NCBI GenBank assembly: GCA_011800805.1
Contig: MPNW01001251.1
Span: 1 to 18,245, forward strand
Direction of reading: 5' to 3'
Origin: Hirudo medicinalis
Lineage: Eukaryota; Annelida; Clitellata; Hirudinida; Hirudinidae
Length of the DNA stretch: 18,245 nucleotides
Part shown: positions 1 to 9,014 of the stretch, piece after piece
How positions within the stretch are numbered: position 1 is the first letter of the stretch
Layout of the letters: the number at the start of each line of letters is the position of its first letter
The notes under the pieces: generated by a model
The model's input: the letters and a program-made list of their open reading frames with translations, nothing else
Database searches by the model: none
What the model was told of the DNA's origin: nothing
Position numbers and translations under genes: made by a program

Positions 1-13
1 GTGCGGGCAACGT

Positions 14-97
14 TCCATCCATCCATCCATCCATCCATCCATCCATCCATCCATCCACCCATCCATCCATCCATCCATCCATCCATCCATCCGTCCG
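14..97. repeat. ATCC tetranucleotide microsatellite
   Basis: About twenty copies of a CATC/ATCC unit run almost without interruption, with one ACCC variant near the middle and GTCC variants at the right edge. It lies in what would be intron 1 of the minus-strand gene that starts at 2273, or beyond it. No coding signal. Confidence 0.95.
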
Positions 98-214
98 TGC
101 ATGCATACAATCATTCAGCAACGAGGCACTATTTTTAGCTGCTGCTGGTGTTTTCTTCCTTTTGACCCACTTGCGAGAGTTGTTCCCGTTGCCATGACGA
201 CATGACGTTCGAAA

Positions 215-365
215 GACGACGACGACGACGACGACGAAGTCGGCAACGTGTGGCTGCAAACATTTCTGTGACGACTTGCATAAGAACACCGTCATCATCG
301 TCGGCGGTCGTCATCATCGTAATCGTCATCGTCATCAACATCATCATCATCATCGCCATCATATA
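215..365. repeat. GAC tract followed by inverted ATC/GTC tract
   Basis: A GAC run (about 215-237) is followed after about 50 bases by an ATC/GTC run (about 283-363). The two are complementary, so the strand can fold back on itself. The open frames across it translate into Arg, Ile, Met or Asp runs and are repeat readings, not genes. Confidence 0.85.
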
Positions 366-540
366 TCTCCAGCATCGTCAGCACCACCATTATTTTTATT
401 ATGCAGGACTGAGAAGCTCAGAGCGTAAACAGCAAAAATAAATCTTAGACGATGACGTAGGTGATGACGTAATCCGGTCAAAGTTCAAAAGTTCAAACTT
501 TTTACGCTGTCTGACGTTAGCAAAAAAAACAGACCAATAA

Positions 541-626
541 ATGCTTTAATAAATAAATAAATAAATAATACATAAATAAATAAATAGATAAATGAATAAA
601 TAAATAAATAATAAATAATAATAAAT
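541..626. repeat. AAAT/AATA-rich tetranucleotide tract
   Basis: Imperfect copies of AAAT with AAT interruptions. Simple sequence, no gene. Confidence 0.9.
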
Positions 627-689
627 TCAAAACTTCTTTTCCGTGTTGCATCTCGTCATTTTAATAATTTATGCGACCACCGTGAAATT

Positions 690-775
690 ATTTGCATGAT
701 TAATGACCTGACGCATGTTATTTCTCCTCTTTTTTTCTTTAGCTCGTGTCTCAACCGAGGTTCATGAATATTGAT
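690..775. promoter_or_regulatory. Candidate POU/homeodomain site cluster in intron 1
   Basis: A perfect octamer ATTTGCAT (690-697) runs directly into a GATTAATGA homeodomain-type core, and ATGAATATTGAT follows at 764-775. The segment is non-repetitive between an AAAT tract and a GAT tract, inside the presumed first intron of the minus-strand gene starting at 2273. Octamer and TAAT motifs are established POU/homeodomain targets. That this is an enhancer is inference, and such motifs also occur by chance in AT-rich DNA. Confidence 0.25.
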
Positions 776-848
776 GAGGAACTTTACATTTAAATATGGA
801 GTTACATTTAATTCGACATTATTATGAATTGTTAATAATATAACGAAT

Positions 849-921
849 GGTGGTGATGATGATGATGATGATGACGACGACGATGACGATGACGCTAACG
901 ATGATGATGATGATGATGATG
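849..921. repeat. GAT/GAC trinucleotide tract
   Basis: GAT repeats with GAC/GACGAT interruptions, ending before ggaatgag. It is complementary in composition to the CGT/CAT tract at about 1125-1260. Confidence 0.9.
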
Positions 922-962
922 GAATGAGAAATAAATGTCTTTACTTAACGTAATTAAAAATT

Positions 963-990
963 AATAATATTGTTAATAATAATAATACTA

Positions 991-1028
<38 letters not shown>

Positions 1029-1040
1029 CATAATAATAAT
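963..1040. repeat. AAT trinucleotide tract
   Basis: AAT/ATA repeats with a few TAC and GTA interruptions. Simple sequence, no coding content. Confidence 0.9.
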
Positions 1041-1124
1041 TTTGTTACCTTTGAACGTCGCTAATTGCTAATTTTCCTTTGAATTTGCCGGATTAAATTC
1101 GGTCGTTAAAGTATGATATTTCAG

Positions 1125-1152
1125 AGTCGTCGTCGTCGTCGTCGTCGTCATT

Positions 1153-1206
<54 letters not shown>

Positions 1207-1260
1207 GTCGTCGTCATCGTCATCGTCATCGTCATCATCATCATCATCGTCATCATAAAC
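1125..1260. repeat. CGT/CAT trinucleotide tract
   Basis: CGTCGT units pass into a long pure CAT run and then mixed CAT/CGT. Overlapping frames on the two strands translate as His runs and Met/Thr runs, typical shadows of a trinucleotide repeat. It pairs in inverted orientation with the GAT tract at 849-921. Confidence 0.95.
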
Positions 1261-1435
1261 ATCATCGTGACCGCCTCAGTCATCGTAGTCTTCACCAAGT
1301 TCATCTGATAACAACACATCCTTCTGTCCTCGCAGGTCAATGATGAATGTGATGAACGTGCAGGAATGAAAGAAATGTGACTTCAAAAACTTTCAACTGG
1401 AATGGAAGATGATGATGATTGTATTACCAATGCTA

Positions 1436-1499
1436 ATAATAATAATTAAAAAAAACCCATAACAACAACAATAATAATAAAGACAGTAATAATAACAAC

Positions 1500-1533
<34 letters not shown>

Positions 1534-1575
1534 TGAACCACAACAATAATGATAATAACAACAATAACCAACATC
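1436..1575. repeat. AAT/AAC-rich trinucleotide tract
   Basis: AAT repeats mixed with AAC units. The following 1576-1965 is non-repetitive AT-rich intronic sequence in which I see no exon. Confidence 0.85.
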
Positions 1576-1965
1576 ATCACCATCATCGGAACAATGTCAA
1601 CCAATCAACGACTTGTAAAACAAAAGAACAAGTTCATTATGCGTGGGAATTCGTCGTGAGCAGATGAAAAGTGACAAACGGAAGGAAGAGGCGGGAGAAA
1701 TTAAGCAAATGCTTGCAGACAGAAATTATTTTGGCAGACAAGAACACATCTGTCAACAAAAGCCATGACGCATGACGTACGATGCGAATACAAGACGTAT
1801 GATACAATACAATACAAAACTAAACAACACTATGTATACATTAATACAATACAACAACAAACTCGAAACCGTAGTCTTTGAGCGTATGTTTGGAGTTGTT
1901 GTTTGACCAATGCCAGGTGGGATCTTGGGTTCGTCGAACGGGTCACTTTAGTTTTAGCAAATAGT

Positions 1966-2172
1966 TTAATAATAATAATAATATTTTATAGCCATTAACA
2001 ATAACAATATTATATTATTTAATTATATAATAATAATCAAAACAGCAATAATAATAATAATAATGAAAGTAATAATAACAATAATAATAATAATAATAAT
2101 AATATTGACAGTAATAATAATAATAATAATAATAACAAGAACAGTAATAACAACAAGAACAATAATAATAAT
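1966..2172. repeat. AAT/AAC/CAG-interrupted trinucleotide tract
   Basis: AAT repeats interrupted by AAC, CAG and AAG. The tract abuts the splice donor of the exon at 2175-2273: on the minus strand the intron begins gtattattatt, so the repeat starts at the fifth or so intronic base. Translated leucine and tyrosine runs on the minus strand are readthrough into this repeat. Confidence 0.9.
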
Positions 2173-2174
2173 AC

Positions 2175-2273
2175 CTCGCTATTACTGCGTTGGTTGCCAG
2201 CAGAATTAACTGGACTTCCATCCTCTTCATCGTTTCTACCTGCTTGAGCCAGTTTCCTCAGTTTGTTGCCCAT
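2175..2273 (-). CDS. First coding exon of an unrecognised gene (MGNKLRKLAQ start)
   Basis: Minus-strand reading from an ATG at 2273 gives 33 residues starting MGNKLRKLAQAGRND, then an acidic/Ser/Asn-rich stretch ending RSNSE, and meets GAG|gtatt, a good splice donor in phase 0. The bases before the ATG (aggaaca) fit a eukaryotic start, and the frame has no other in-frame ATG back to a TAG about 105 bases upstream. Composition is clearly richer than the AAT-repeat intron that follows. Met-Gly-Asn followed by basic residues resembles N-myristoylated proteins, but position 6 is Arg, which the standard N-myristoylation pattern does not favour, so lipid modification is uncertain. No family was recognised. 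Later exons would lie past the left edge; none was found in 1-2174. The alternative is a chance ORF in a non-coding transcript. Confidence 0.5.
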
Positions 2274-2530
2274 TGTTCCTTGTCCTTGTCCTTGTTCTTG
2301 TCGTCGATGAATCCGTTGATCTTGTTGGTGATTTTCAATTGCTCTTGTTGGTGAAGAAGACTAGGTTTGTTGTTGTGTCCTCGTAGTTCGTTGTACCGTT
2401 GCTGCTCAGTCTTTTAAGCGGTTGACATGTTTGATTTGAAAAGAGAATTCTGTCGGCAGCTTCAGTAAGGTTTCAGATCGATTTTAATTCAGTGATTTGA
2501 CTTGGAATGGTCGAATCGATATTCGGATAA
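2274..2530 (-). promoter_or_regulatory. Probable 5' leader and promoter-proximal region of the 2273 gene
   Basis: Directly upstream of the ATG at 2273 the minus strand is rich in AAC/AAG/GAC units (a short GACAAG repeat next to the start codon) and lacks the AAT satellites seen elsewhere. No clear TATA box was seen. Assignment as leader and promoter rests only on position. Confidence 0.3.
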
Positions 2531-3338
2531 GAATTCAGAAAGTGCTGGATTTTCAATGAGCAGACGCTGTAAGCACAAGCCGATGAGTTTAATATCACAC
2601 AACTATTTATTGATCACCGATTCTCTCGAGCTGTAAACTCGTAATGAAAATCGGTTCGTCGGACTTCAATATTCCGTTTAATTGTAGTCTCACGACACGG
2701 AGAGAGCCAAAGAATCGCAAAGGAACCGTGCAGCTCCGTGTTGAGATGCAGACAACCGGTGCCTACTCCTCTCACTCGGCAGCTGTTTTCTTGTTGTTGT
2801 TGTTGTTGTTGAGTTATTTTGTTTTGGTAGATCCAAAACAGAGAAGAACCAAAACGGCGAAACAACAAAAAGAAAGGTGCTTTTTTCCGGACAAAAGTCT
2901 TACTAAAAAAGACGAATTAGGTCATCGAACTAGGGCAGGGGTAGGGTTAAGGATGGGCTGGGTTTTCCCTTTTGAGAATTTTGGTTCTTGAGAAGGTTAT
3001 GCTTAAACTAATGGTGATTGCAAAGAAAAGGCCTTTTTCGATGTTTTGGTTTTTCTCCGTTAATGCGGAGTTTTCTGAGTAATCATTGTTGTTTATGGAA
3101 ATAATTTAATGCATGAGTTATTAATAAAATTAATTTGATGAAAAGTATGTTTTAAATGTTTTAAATTCATTCACCAGGAGCATGAATGCATTGTTTGATG
3201 TTCTTCATCGTGATCAATAATCAATAATCAATAATCATTAATACATTGTTGCGACTGAGCAGTTTATTGATCAGACAGCAACAATGACGTTGATGATGAT
3301 GATGATGATGATTATTATTATTATTATTATTATATTGA
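2531..3338. other. Intergenic stretch with short TTG and ATG/ATT tracts
   Basis: Holds a TTG run (about 2791-2812) and an ATG/ATT run (about 3287-3333). A 115-codon plus-strand frame (2644-2991) crosses the TTG run, and a glutamine-containing frame lies opposite. Neither shows a recognisable domain, so no gene is called. Confidence 0.6.
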
Positions 3339-3960
3339 TGTCTTTCGATTTGCATTCAAGTCCTTTGTTGGCAAACGTCGATACATTTCAAACAGCAACT
3401 CAACAACGTCAATGCTAAGGTTGAAACTGTAGTGCACAAACATCCCTCTACTGGTTTCAAAAGTGCACGTCTTACCTGTATTTTGCCAATTCTTCTGGAT
3501 GGAAAGAAAGCCTCACCTGTAATCATCACTAAGGACAAGAAGATAAAGATTGACAGTGTTTCGAGCATTTATGTTCTTGAAAGCGAAGAAGCAAACAAGT
3601 AGTTATAAGGGAGTAGGTCTATTTAATTGTTTTAATTTATTTAATTGTTACCACTTGTTTTGCGAGGTGCCCAAAAGAGGTCCGATAGTCTGGCATCCAG
3701 GCAGCACTACTCACCTTGCTAAAGACATGAAAAACGTCCAACAAATAATGATAAAAAATATTTTGTAATGTTGTAATTAAAAACGAAACTAATGAGGACT
3801 ATCATTCCATCTCTAACGATGGAATATTGGAATGAATGACAAACTGTTTGAGGACTTGTTTGAACTGTGTTAAAAATCAACAAGCACTTGTCACTAACCT
3901 CTGTAGGACTGTCCATCACACATCGAGTGAGGAAGAACACTTTCATTAGTGTGAGTGTTA
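3339..3960 (+). pseudogene. Decayed pogo/Tigger-type (Tc1/mariner) transposase fragment
   Basis: An 87-codon frame (3339-3602) contains STGFKSARLTCILPIL, then LLDGKKASPVIITKDKK. This matches the part of pogo/Tigger/JRK-type DDE transposases usually written as TGHEKxRxTVVL...ADGxKLPPxVIFK. A second frame about 60 codons on carries GPIVWHPGSTTHLAKDMK (about 3676-3729), corresponding to the LLVWDSFxAHLTDxVK block at the family's usual spacing. Further shifted pieces (TIIPSLTM near 3795, KLFEDLFEL near 3842) resemble the VIPGGLTS and NKPFKDxL blocks. Stops and frame changes separate the pieces, and the catalytic Asp of the WD block reads as His, so the protein is dead. No N-terminal DNA-binding part or terminal repeats were found. 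Confidence 0.65.
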
Positions 3961-4094
3961 CTACTTAGTTAGTAGTTACAGGTGGCAGTTTTAACAGTTT
4001 ACTCATTTGTTTAGACAGTCACTTTTGAAACATGATCACAACGATCACGATGAAATAGCGTAAGATGATTGACGAATGACTTACAGAAGCAGCT

Positions 4095-4225
4095 TCAGTA
4101 CTTTTACTTTTTACTTTTTAAGTAACTTTGAAATGCTGGTACTTTTTAAGTTTACTTGAGTGCATTTTTTAACAAATACTACTTTTACTTAAGTAAATTT
4201 TTGAGGTTAAAACCTTATACCTTTA
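4095..4225. mobile_element. hAT-MITE-like segment rich in ACTTTTACTTAAGTA
   Basis: Repeated TACTTTTACTT / TTTTTAAGTA / TACTTGAGTGCA / ACTTAAGTAAATTTTTGAGG strings occur here, and a TTTTTCAAGTAAAA string lies near 4687-4702. Such AAGTA/TACTT strings are typical of the ends of non-autonomous hAT elements in many animals. No clean terminal inverted repeat or target duplication was found, so this is a family-level impression. Confidence 0.4.
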
Positions 4226-4299
4226 CTCAAATATTGAATCGCAGTATTTTTCTCAACGCTGCTAATCTCTAGTAATTACGAATAGATATTTTATTCTAA

Positions 4300-4368
4300 T
4301 AATAATAACAACAACAACAGTAACAATAATAATAATAGTAATAATAATAAAAATAATAATAATAAATT
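4300..4368. repeat. AAT/AAC trinucleotide tract
   Basis: AAT repeats with AAC/CAG units, lying between the two hAT-like fragments. Confidence 0.85.
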
Positions 4369-4879
4369 GATGTGTTTTAAATAATAATTTAGAATCGGTT
4401 GAATTTTAAATTTAGTTGACAGTAATATTTACAGTTGAACATCAGTAACGATGAAGACATGTTGAAAATGAGTATTTTAGCTTTTTTGCAAGAAGTGCCG
4501 AGTTTGTGCATAAAAACAGTATTTCTCCATTCTCGATCGAATATTGGGATTTGGATTTTCGTCAATCAGCAATCCTTCACACCATCTTCGAGAGACTAGA
4601 ACCTAGAGAACCTAGAGAAATCTAGTTAAAAATTATTTAAAATTATGACTAAAACCTATTAAAAAATTATTAGCAGTTATTATCAGGATTTAGTACTTTT
4701 TCAAGTAAAATGGCTAAAATGTTAAAATCAATGAATCAACATTACGTGTATTTATTTATTAATTAATTTTACTTTATTGTGATGATAATTACGCATTATT
4801 AGTATTAGTAATTAAGTTAAATTTTTAATGTTGTTATTAATATTAACATGTTAATATTTCAGGGAGGAAAGATGTTGGC

Positions 4880-4938
4880 TTGTTGGCCCCCTCCAGCAAG
4901 ACTGCACCGGGGCCTCCCCCTGGGTAAACCCGGCCCTG
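4880..4938. mobile_element. GC-rich hAT-like terminal fragment ending CCCGGCCCTG
   Basis: A sudden GC-rich patch in AT-rich surroundings. Read on the minus strand it begins CAGGGCCGGGTTTACCC, a form typical of hAT terminal inverted repeats (CAGGGCCGG...). A matching CAGGGCCGG end was not found on the plus strand to its left, so only one end is present or the partner has decayed. Confidence 0.45.
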
Positions 4939-6847
4939 CGACAGACTCGATTTGCTCACGAATATTGCAAAAGAGTAACAAAGTTATTGTTTGATTAAAG
5001 TTATTGGTTGATTAAAATCCGTTGCAAGACTGAGATGATTTGGACATCTTCCATGGAGTTTTAAAACAAACTTTTGAATAAGGAGTCCTATGTTGGACTG
5101 AGAAAGTACCACAACAGGACGAAGATGCCTAAAGACGATAGAAATTATAATCAACTTTCATTCAAATTCTCAAAATTTCAAGACATCCAAATCATCCATG
5201 TGTAAATGATATTACCGTTCATCTTGAGTGTACGTTGTAGTAATTTGCAAGTCAGTCTTAAATGTTCGATAAGCAGACGTTTTAAAACCACCAATTTCTT
5301 CAATTCTCAATTTTTAACTCAACAATGCAAATAGCAACCTATGCAGACATAGGTGAATGGATGGGAACTCCATAATTTTTGAAGCATTTCCGTTATTTGC
5401 AAATAAAATTAATTAATTAATTAATATATTTGTATATTTTATACATTTTTTTAAACAAAATAAATAAATTCTTATGAATTTATGCAGATGGAGATTTGCA
5501 ATTTTTTTTTAGTTTGATTTTCTTGGAATGCACCACCTGGTGACAAAGGCTAAAATTTTATTTATTTGTTAATTACTGATATTTTTATTCAAAATTACAT
5601 CGATAATAATTTCATAATAATAAATAATTTCATCGATATTAATTAGCACAGAAATAGCTAGATAGCAGTACATCAATCTAAGCATCTGGTGAAACAGGGT
5701 CATAGGTCGTCATAACATTTCATAATACGGCGACCTTTCAACCTCGAGTTCAAAAGGTCACGTAAAATGCATTGTCCTGATATTTATATTATGACTTCCC
5801 CAAACAACGAATGATAGTTTTGGATTTGACTGGGCCTCCCTTTTGATTAGGTGGTTATTTTTATGTTGTCTTTGATATTTTAGTTTTGTTGTTTCATTTT
5901 GAAAGAGTAATCGAAAAATGAATTTCTCATATATTAGGTCAAGAATTGCTGATCCTGTAATATTAACTCCTAGGGTATCAGGCGATTCGACAATTGTGTC
6001 TAAAATTGATTTCAAACCTGGATTGCTTTTTAGAATCCTCAAAATTAGTTAGTAATAAAAATATTTAATTTGTTCAAACATTTCTTATGAGTTGGAAATT
6101 ATGAGAATCGATCCAATAAATGAGACATTCAATTGAAAGTCAATTTGAAAGTTCCACAATTTTCGGGAGGATTAAGTTTAGTTTAAGAAGCATTTATCAC
6201 AATTTGAGATGTTCCCTGGTTACATTGCCATGCAATTAACATTTATATTCATAATAATTAACGTATTATTAACAAGTAAAAATTACAAATAATTTCATTT
6301 TTTGTGAGCCGCTTGTTATTGTAAAGATAAACTCTCAAGATAATCACGTGTTTAACTTGTGTTGCATCCTTCAACTGCGTTCATTTCTTGTCCACAACTA
6401 AACTGTAGCAAGTATGAGTGACCAACTTTGGAGAGGAATGTTTAACTTAACAAAACATTCTTTAGAGTTAATAATATAAGATATATAAATACATAATATT
6501 ATTAACAAAATTTTATAATTATATAATTAATATTATATTACGATGTAATAAATACCTGAACTTAATTACTTAATAATTAGGATAATTATTAAACCACTAC
6601 AACTACTTGTAAAAAAAGAATGTATTTATTAAAATACATTACATATGTAATCAAGTTGTTTAAGGTCTCTTGCCATTAATGTTATTTGTGGTAATATAAG
6701 TTTTATAAGAATATTATAAAATGTGTTTTACAAGAATATTAAATATAAATATAAATATTAACTATAATTAACAACAACAATAATAAATAATAACATTTAT
6801 TTTATTTATATAAACAAATGTATTGTAACTGTAACTGATCAAATGGC
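4939..6847. other. AT-rich intergenic stretch without supported genes
   Basis: No splice-consistent coding exon, RNA gene or ordered repeat recognised. A 94-codon minus-strand frame (5758-6042) is AT-rich in codon use and shows no domain. Short ATTA runs occur near 5410 and 6520. It lies past the 3' end of the lectin-type receptor gene. Confidence 0.6.
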
Positions 6848-6870
6848 TCTTGAATGACTTCATCATTTTT

Positions 6871-6962
6871 TCATGAGCTACTTCATTATTTATTCATGAG
6901 TTACTTCATTATTTATTCATGAGTTACTTCATTATTTATTCATGAGCTACCTCATTAACAAT
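6871..6962. repeat. 23-bp tandem repeat just past the receptor gene
   Basis: Four in-register copies of a 23-bp unit (TCATGAG[C/T]TACTTC then ATTATTTAT), beginning at 6871, 6894, 6917 and 6940, with decayed copies on both sides (about 6848-6870 and 6964-6990). The array starts about 170 bases beyond the stop codon of the minus-strand gene. Confidence 0.9.
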
Positions 6963-6970
6963 GATTTATT
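6889..6970 (-). promoter_or_regulatory. Cluster of AATAAA polyadenylation hexamers
   Basis: On the minus strand the 23-bp units each read AATAAA (first instance met after the stop at 6970-6965, then one per unit). These are the first perfect hexamers downstream of the stop at 7131 and would give a 3' UTR of about 180 bases or more. Use as poly(A) signals is inferred from position. Confidence 0.45.
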
Positions 6971-7130
6971 CATTAGTAACTTCATTATTAATAACAAACT
7001 TCTACTATTATTATTATTTATCGCAGTCCGTCATAAATCTATTTCACCACAAACCGCTGCGCGTCCTGAAGCTGATTATAATTACAATGTCATGATTGGT
7101 CATCCATCGCCATCGTCAAAATCGTCATTA

Positions 7131-7602
7131 TCAAGGACGTGATGACTCCGAGATGGAAGAGATGAGAAAGTCAGGGGGCGTCGTAGGGAAACCCTCGTGC
7201 GGGTGAACCCTGGTATCCTTGTGGTCCTGGGAGCAGGCGATGCATTTCAGCAGGTGGTTGGCGTTCTTGTGGTGACTGGAGTCACCGATGGTGAAGAAGT
7301 CAGGTGTGCCTGGAGGGAAGCAGTCGAGCAGGTTGGTGGAGTGGGGCAGGTCTGCCGAATGATCCCCGGACTGATTTTTGTCCCTCAGGGATTCCGGTTC
7401 CAACTGGGTGGACAGGTTGAGCGGTATGAGGGGGCACTGATGATGAAAATGACGGTGATGTGCCGCCAGCATTTGAGCCTTCAGAGGGCAAAATTCCTTC
7501 TCTCCTTGACCTGCCGACCTCGGCATAAGGGCGATGAAGGAGCCGCTGTTATGGGGTTCGTTTGCCCTCGCCTGCGATTGGCCGACGAGTAAACTGCTGC
7601 GA
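7131..7602 (-). CDS. Terminal exon: cytoplasmic tail of SUEL/sushi membrane protein
   Basis: The minus-strand frame is open from about 7683 to the TGA at 7131-7133, in an isolated GC-rich island with GAC/CTG/AAG/ATC codon preference. Candidate acceptors at 7602 (ctgttcag|T), 7596, 7593 and 7626 are all phase 2, matching the phase 2 donor of the membrane exon at 7970. With 7602 the exon codes 156 residues beginning after MKS: RSSLLVGQSQARANEPHNSG, then QCPLIPLNLSTQLEPES, HSTNLLDCFPPGTPDFF and TTPPDFLISSISESSRP at the end. It is Ser/Pro/His-rich with no Tyr, so it carries no ITAM or ITIM. NLLDCF resembles a clathrin-box-type LLD motif, and TPDFF/PPDFL looks like a small internal repeat. The exact acceptor is uncertain; the frame is well supported. 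The opposite-strand 131-codon ORF is a shadow. Confidence 0.7.
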
Positions 7603-7902
7603 CTGAACAGCTTGGAGCCTTTAATTCTTCGGAGTCGAAAAATGAATTTACCGATTTTAAAAAATAAACGCTTTTTTTTTTTTTATCTCGAAATACGTGT
7701 GAATAATATCTTTTAATTCAATCGAAATGTATTGCAACTAGACCACATTTTATCGGAGCCAATGTTTAATGATGATTCTCGATGTTTTTGTTTTTGTAAC
7801 AATAATTATATTTAAACATTCAAAATTCATGAACTAACATATTCATTAATTCAACATAAGTAATGATTACAAAGATAATGAATATCATTACCACTGGTCA
7901 GT

Positions 7903-7922
7903 AATAATTGTCGACAATTATT
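7903..7922. other. 20-bp perfect palindrome in the last intron
   Basis: AATAATTGTCGACAATTATT reads identically on both strands. It lies 47 bases past the splice donor of the membrane exon. It contains TAATTG and CAATTA half-sites facing each other, which could bind a homeodomain dimer. It may equally be chance in AT-rich sequence. Confidence 0.5.
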
Positions 7923-7969
7923 TGAAAAAATAATTTTCAAATTAATTTTCAGTATTGAAAGTCCATCAC

Positions 7970-8051
7970 CTCTTCATGACCAGCAGTCCAAAGACAAGGA
8001 CACACAAACTGATGCTCACCGAGACTCCAACAACGATGATGGCCACTATTG
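7970..8051 (-). CDS. Transmembrane exon of SUEL/sushi membrane protein
   Basis: Minus-strand exon of 82 bases between an acceptor (cctaaatcag|CA) and a donor (AAGAG|gtgatg). Splicing from the sushi exon (phase 1, final G) gives Leu-Ala followed by IVAIIVVGVSVSIS, then LCVLVFGLLV, a 24-residue hydrophobic span ended by Met-Lys-Arg: a typical single-pass segment with a positive stop-transfer on the inner side. The exon leaves in phase 2, which fits the acceptors of the tail exon. If the donor is not used, TGA follows at once (MKR-stop), giving a form with almost no tail, so alternative 3' ends are possible. The small size and clean phase match to both neighbours make this a strong call. Confidence 0.75.
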
Positions 8052-8722
8052 CTGATTTAGGAAATAAATATTAGCAATAAATATCGAATATTATTATTAT
8101 TATTCTCCTTAATATTATTATTATTATTAAATATGACATATAATTAACAAGTTTTAGCAATAATTACGTCATAATTGTGCTAATAATTCCAACTGCAGTT
8201 CATTTTATATTAATTTTGAATTTTAAGAAAGCATTTGAATTTAATTTAGCGATTAGTTTTTATAAATTAAATAATAAATAAATACATTAATTATATTAAG
8301 CTGCAATGAAATGCAATTAATAATTTCTCTTCACCCAATCAAATCTTCGTAACCTTTTGAACTCTGTCCTCACAAGATTTATGTCAGGAGATAAATATTA
8401 AGAAATAATTTATAAATTCATATAATATCCATGAATATCTCATATCTCACTACAACCATTGACAATGATTTACTCAGTATTTTATAATATAATATTATTA
8501 GTTACTGTAGGCGTATTCATTAGCGTGTATGACTTATTACGTAATTGTTGAAGGTAACTAATTAGAAGTAATAAGTTGAATATTTAATTTTGAAACTTCA
8601 CAATTTCCAGGCACCTGTTGTGATTCTCAAGCGAGATTGTCTCCCGCTTAGTGGAGGATTGCGTCCAGCTGAGGATTGAATGTTTTTACTTTATTTTTTT
8701 AATATTTAGAATAAATAATTAT

Positions 8723-8784
8723 GATAATAATAATAATAACAATAATAATAATAAAAATACTACTACTACTACTACTACTACTAC

Positions 8785-8834
<50 letters not shown>
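8723..8834. repeat. AAT/ACT trinucleotide tract in the sushi-TM intron
   Basis: AAT repeats, then nine ACT units, then a long AAT run. It lies within the 963-base intron between the sushi and membrane exons. Confidence 0.95.
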
Positions 8835-9014
8835 GTATACTGATTAATAAGTGAATTATTAATTCAAAATCCGGTTCTAAATGTTACTAGGCTGCCATTT
8901 GAATTATTTTATAATTCACTTAAATTATTACATTAATTAACTAGTTTCACAATGGTAAATCGGAGGAATAGAAAGGAGTGTTTGAAAAGCAACAAAAATG
9001 AAAAACCTTCTCAC

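Noticed and set aside
1068..1343. Met/Thr-rich and His-rich ORFs on opposite strands
   Set aside because: They are direct translations of the CAT/CGT tract; similar artefacts occur at 202-441, 8651-8854, 12915-13206, 13264-13455 and 15026-15782.
2644..2991. 115-codon plus-strand ORF with a Leu run
   Set aside because: The Leu run comes from a TTG tract, there is no recognisable domain, and the opposite strand is equally open (Gln run). Kept only as an unexplained frame.
3057..3072. Stem-loop ctccg/cggag followed by T-rich sequence, like a bacterial terminator or histone stem-loop
   Set aside because: Only a 5-bp stem with a 6-base loop, wrong genome type for an intrinsic terminator, and no histone gene or histone-type stem sequence.
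5758..6042. 94-codon minus-strand ORF
   Set aside because: AT-rich codons, no domain, no splice context or expression signal; compatible with chance in sparse-stop sequence.
7197..7592. 131-codon plus-strand ORF opposite the tail exon
   Set aside because: The minus strand has phase-compatible splice sites and better codon choice; the plus frame has no domain and mirrors the real exon.
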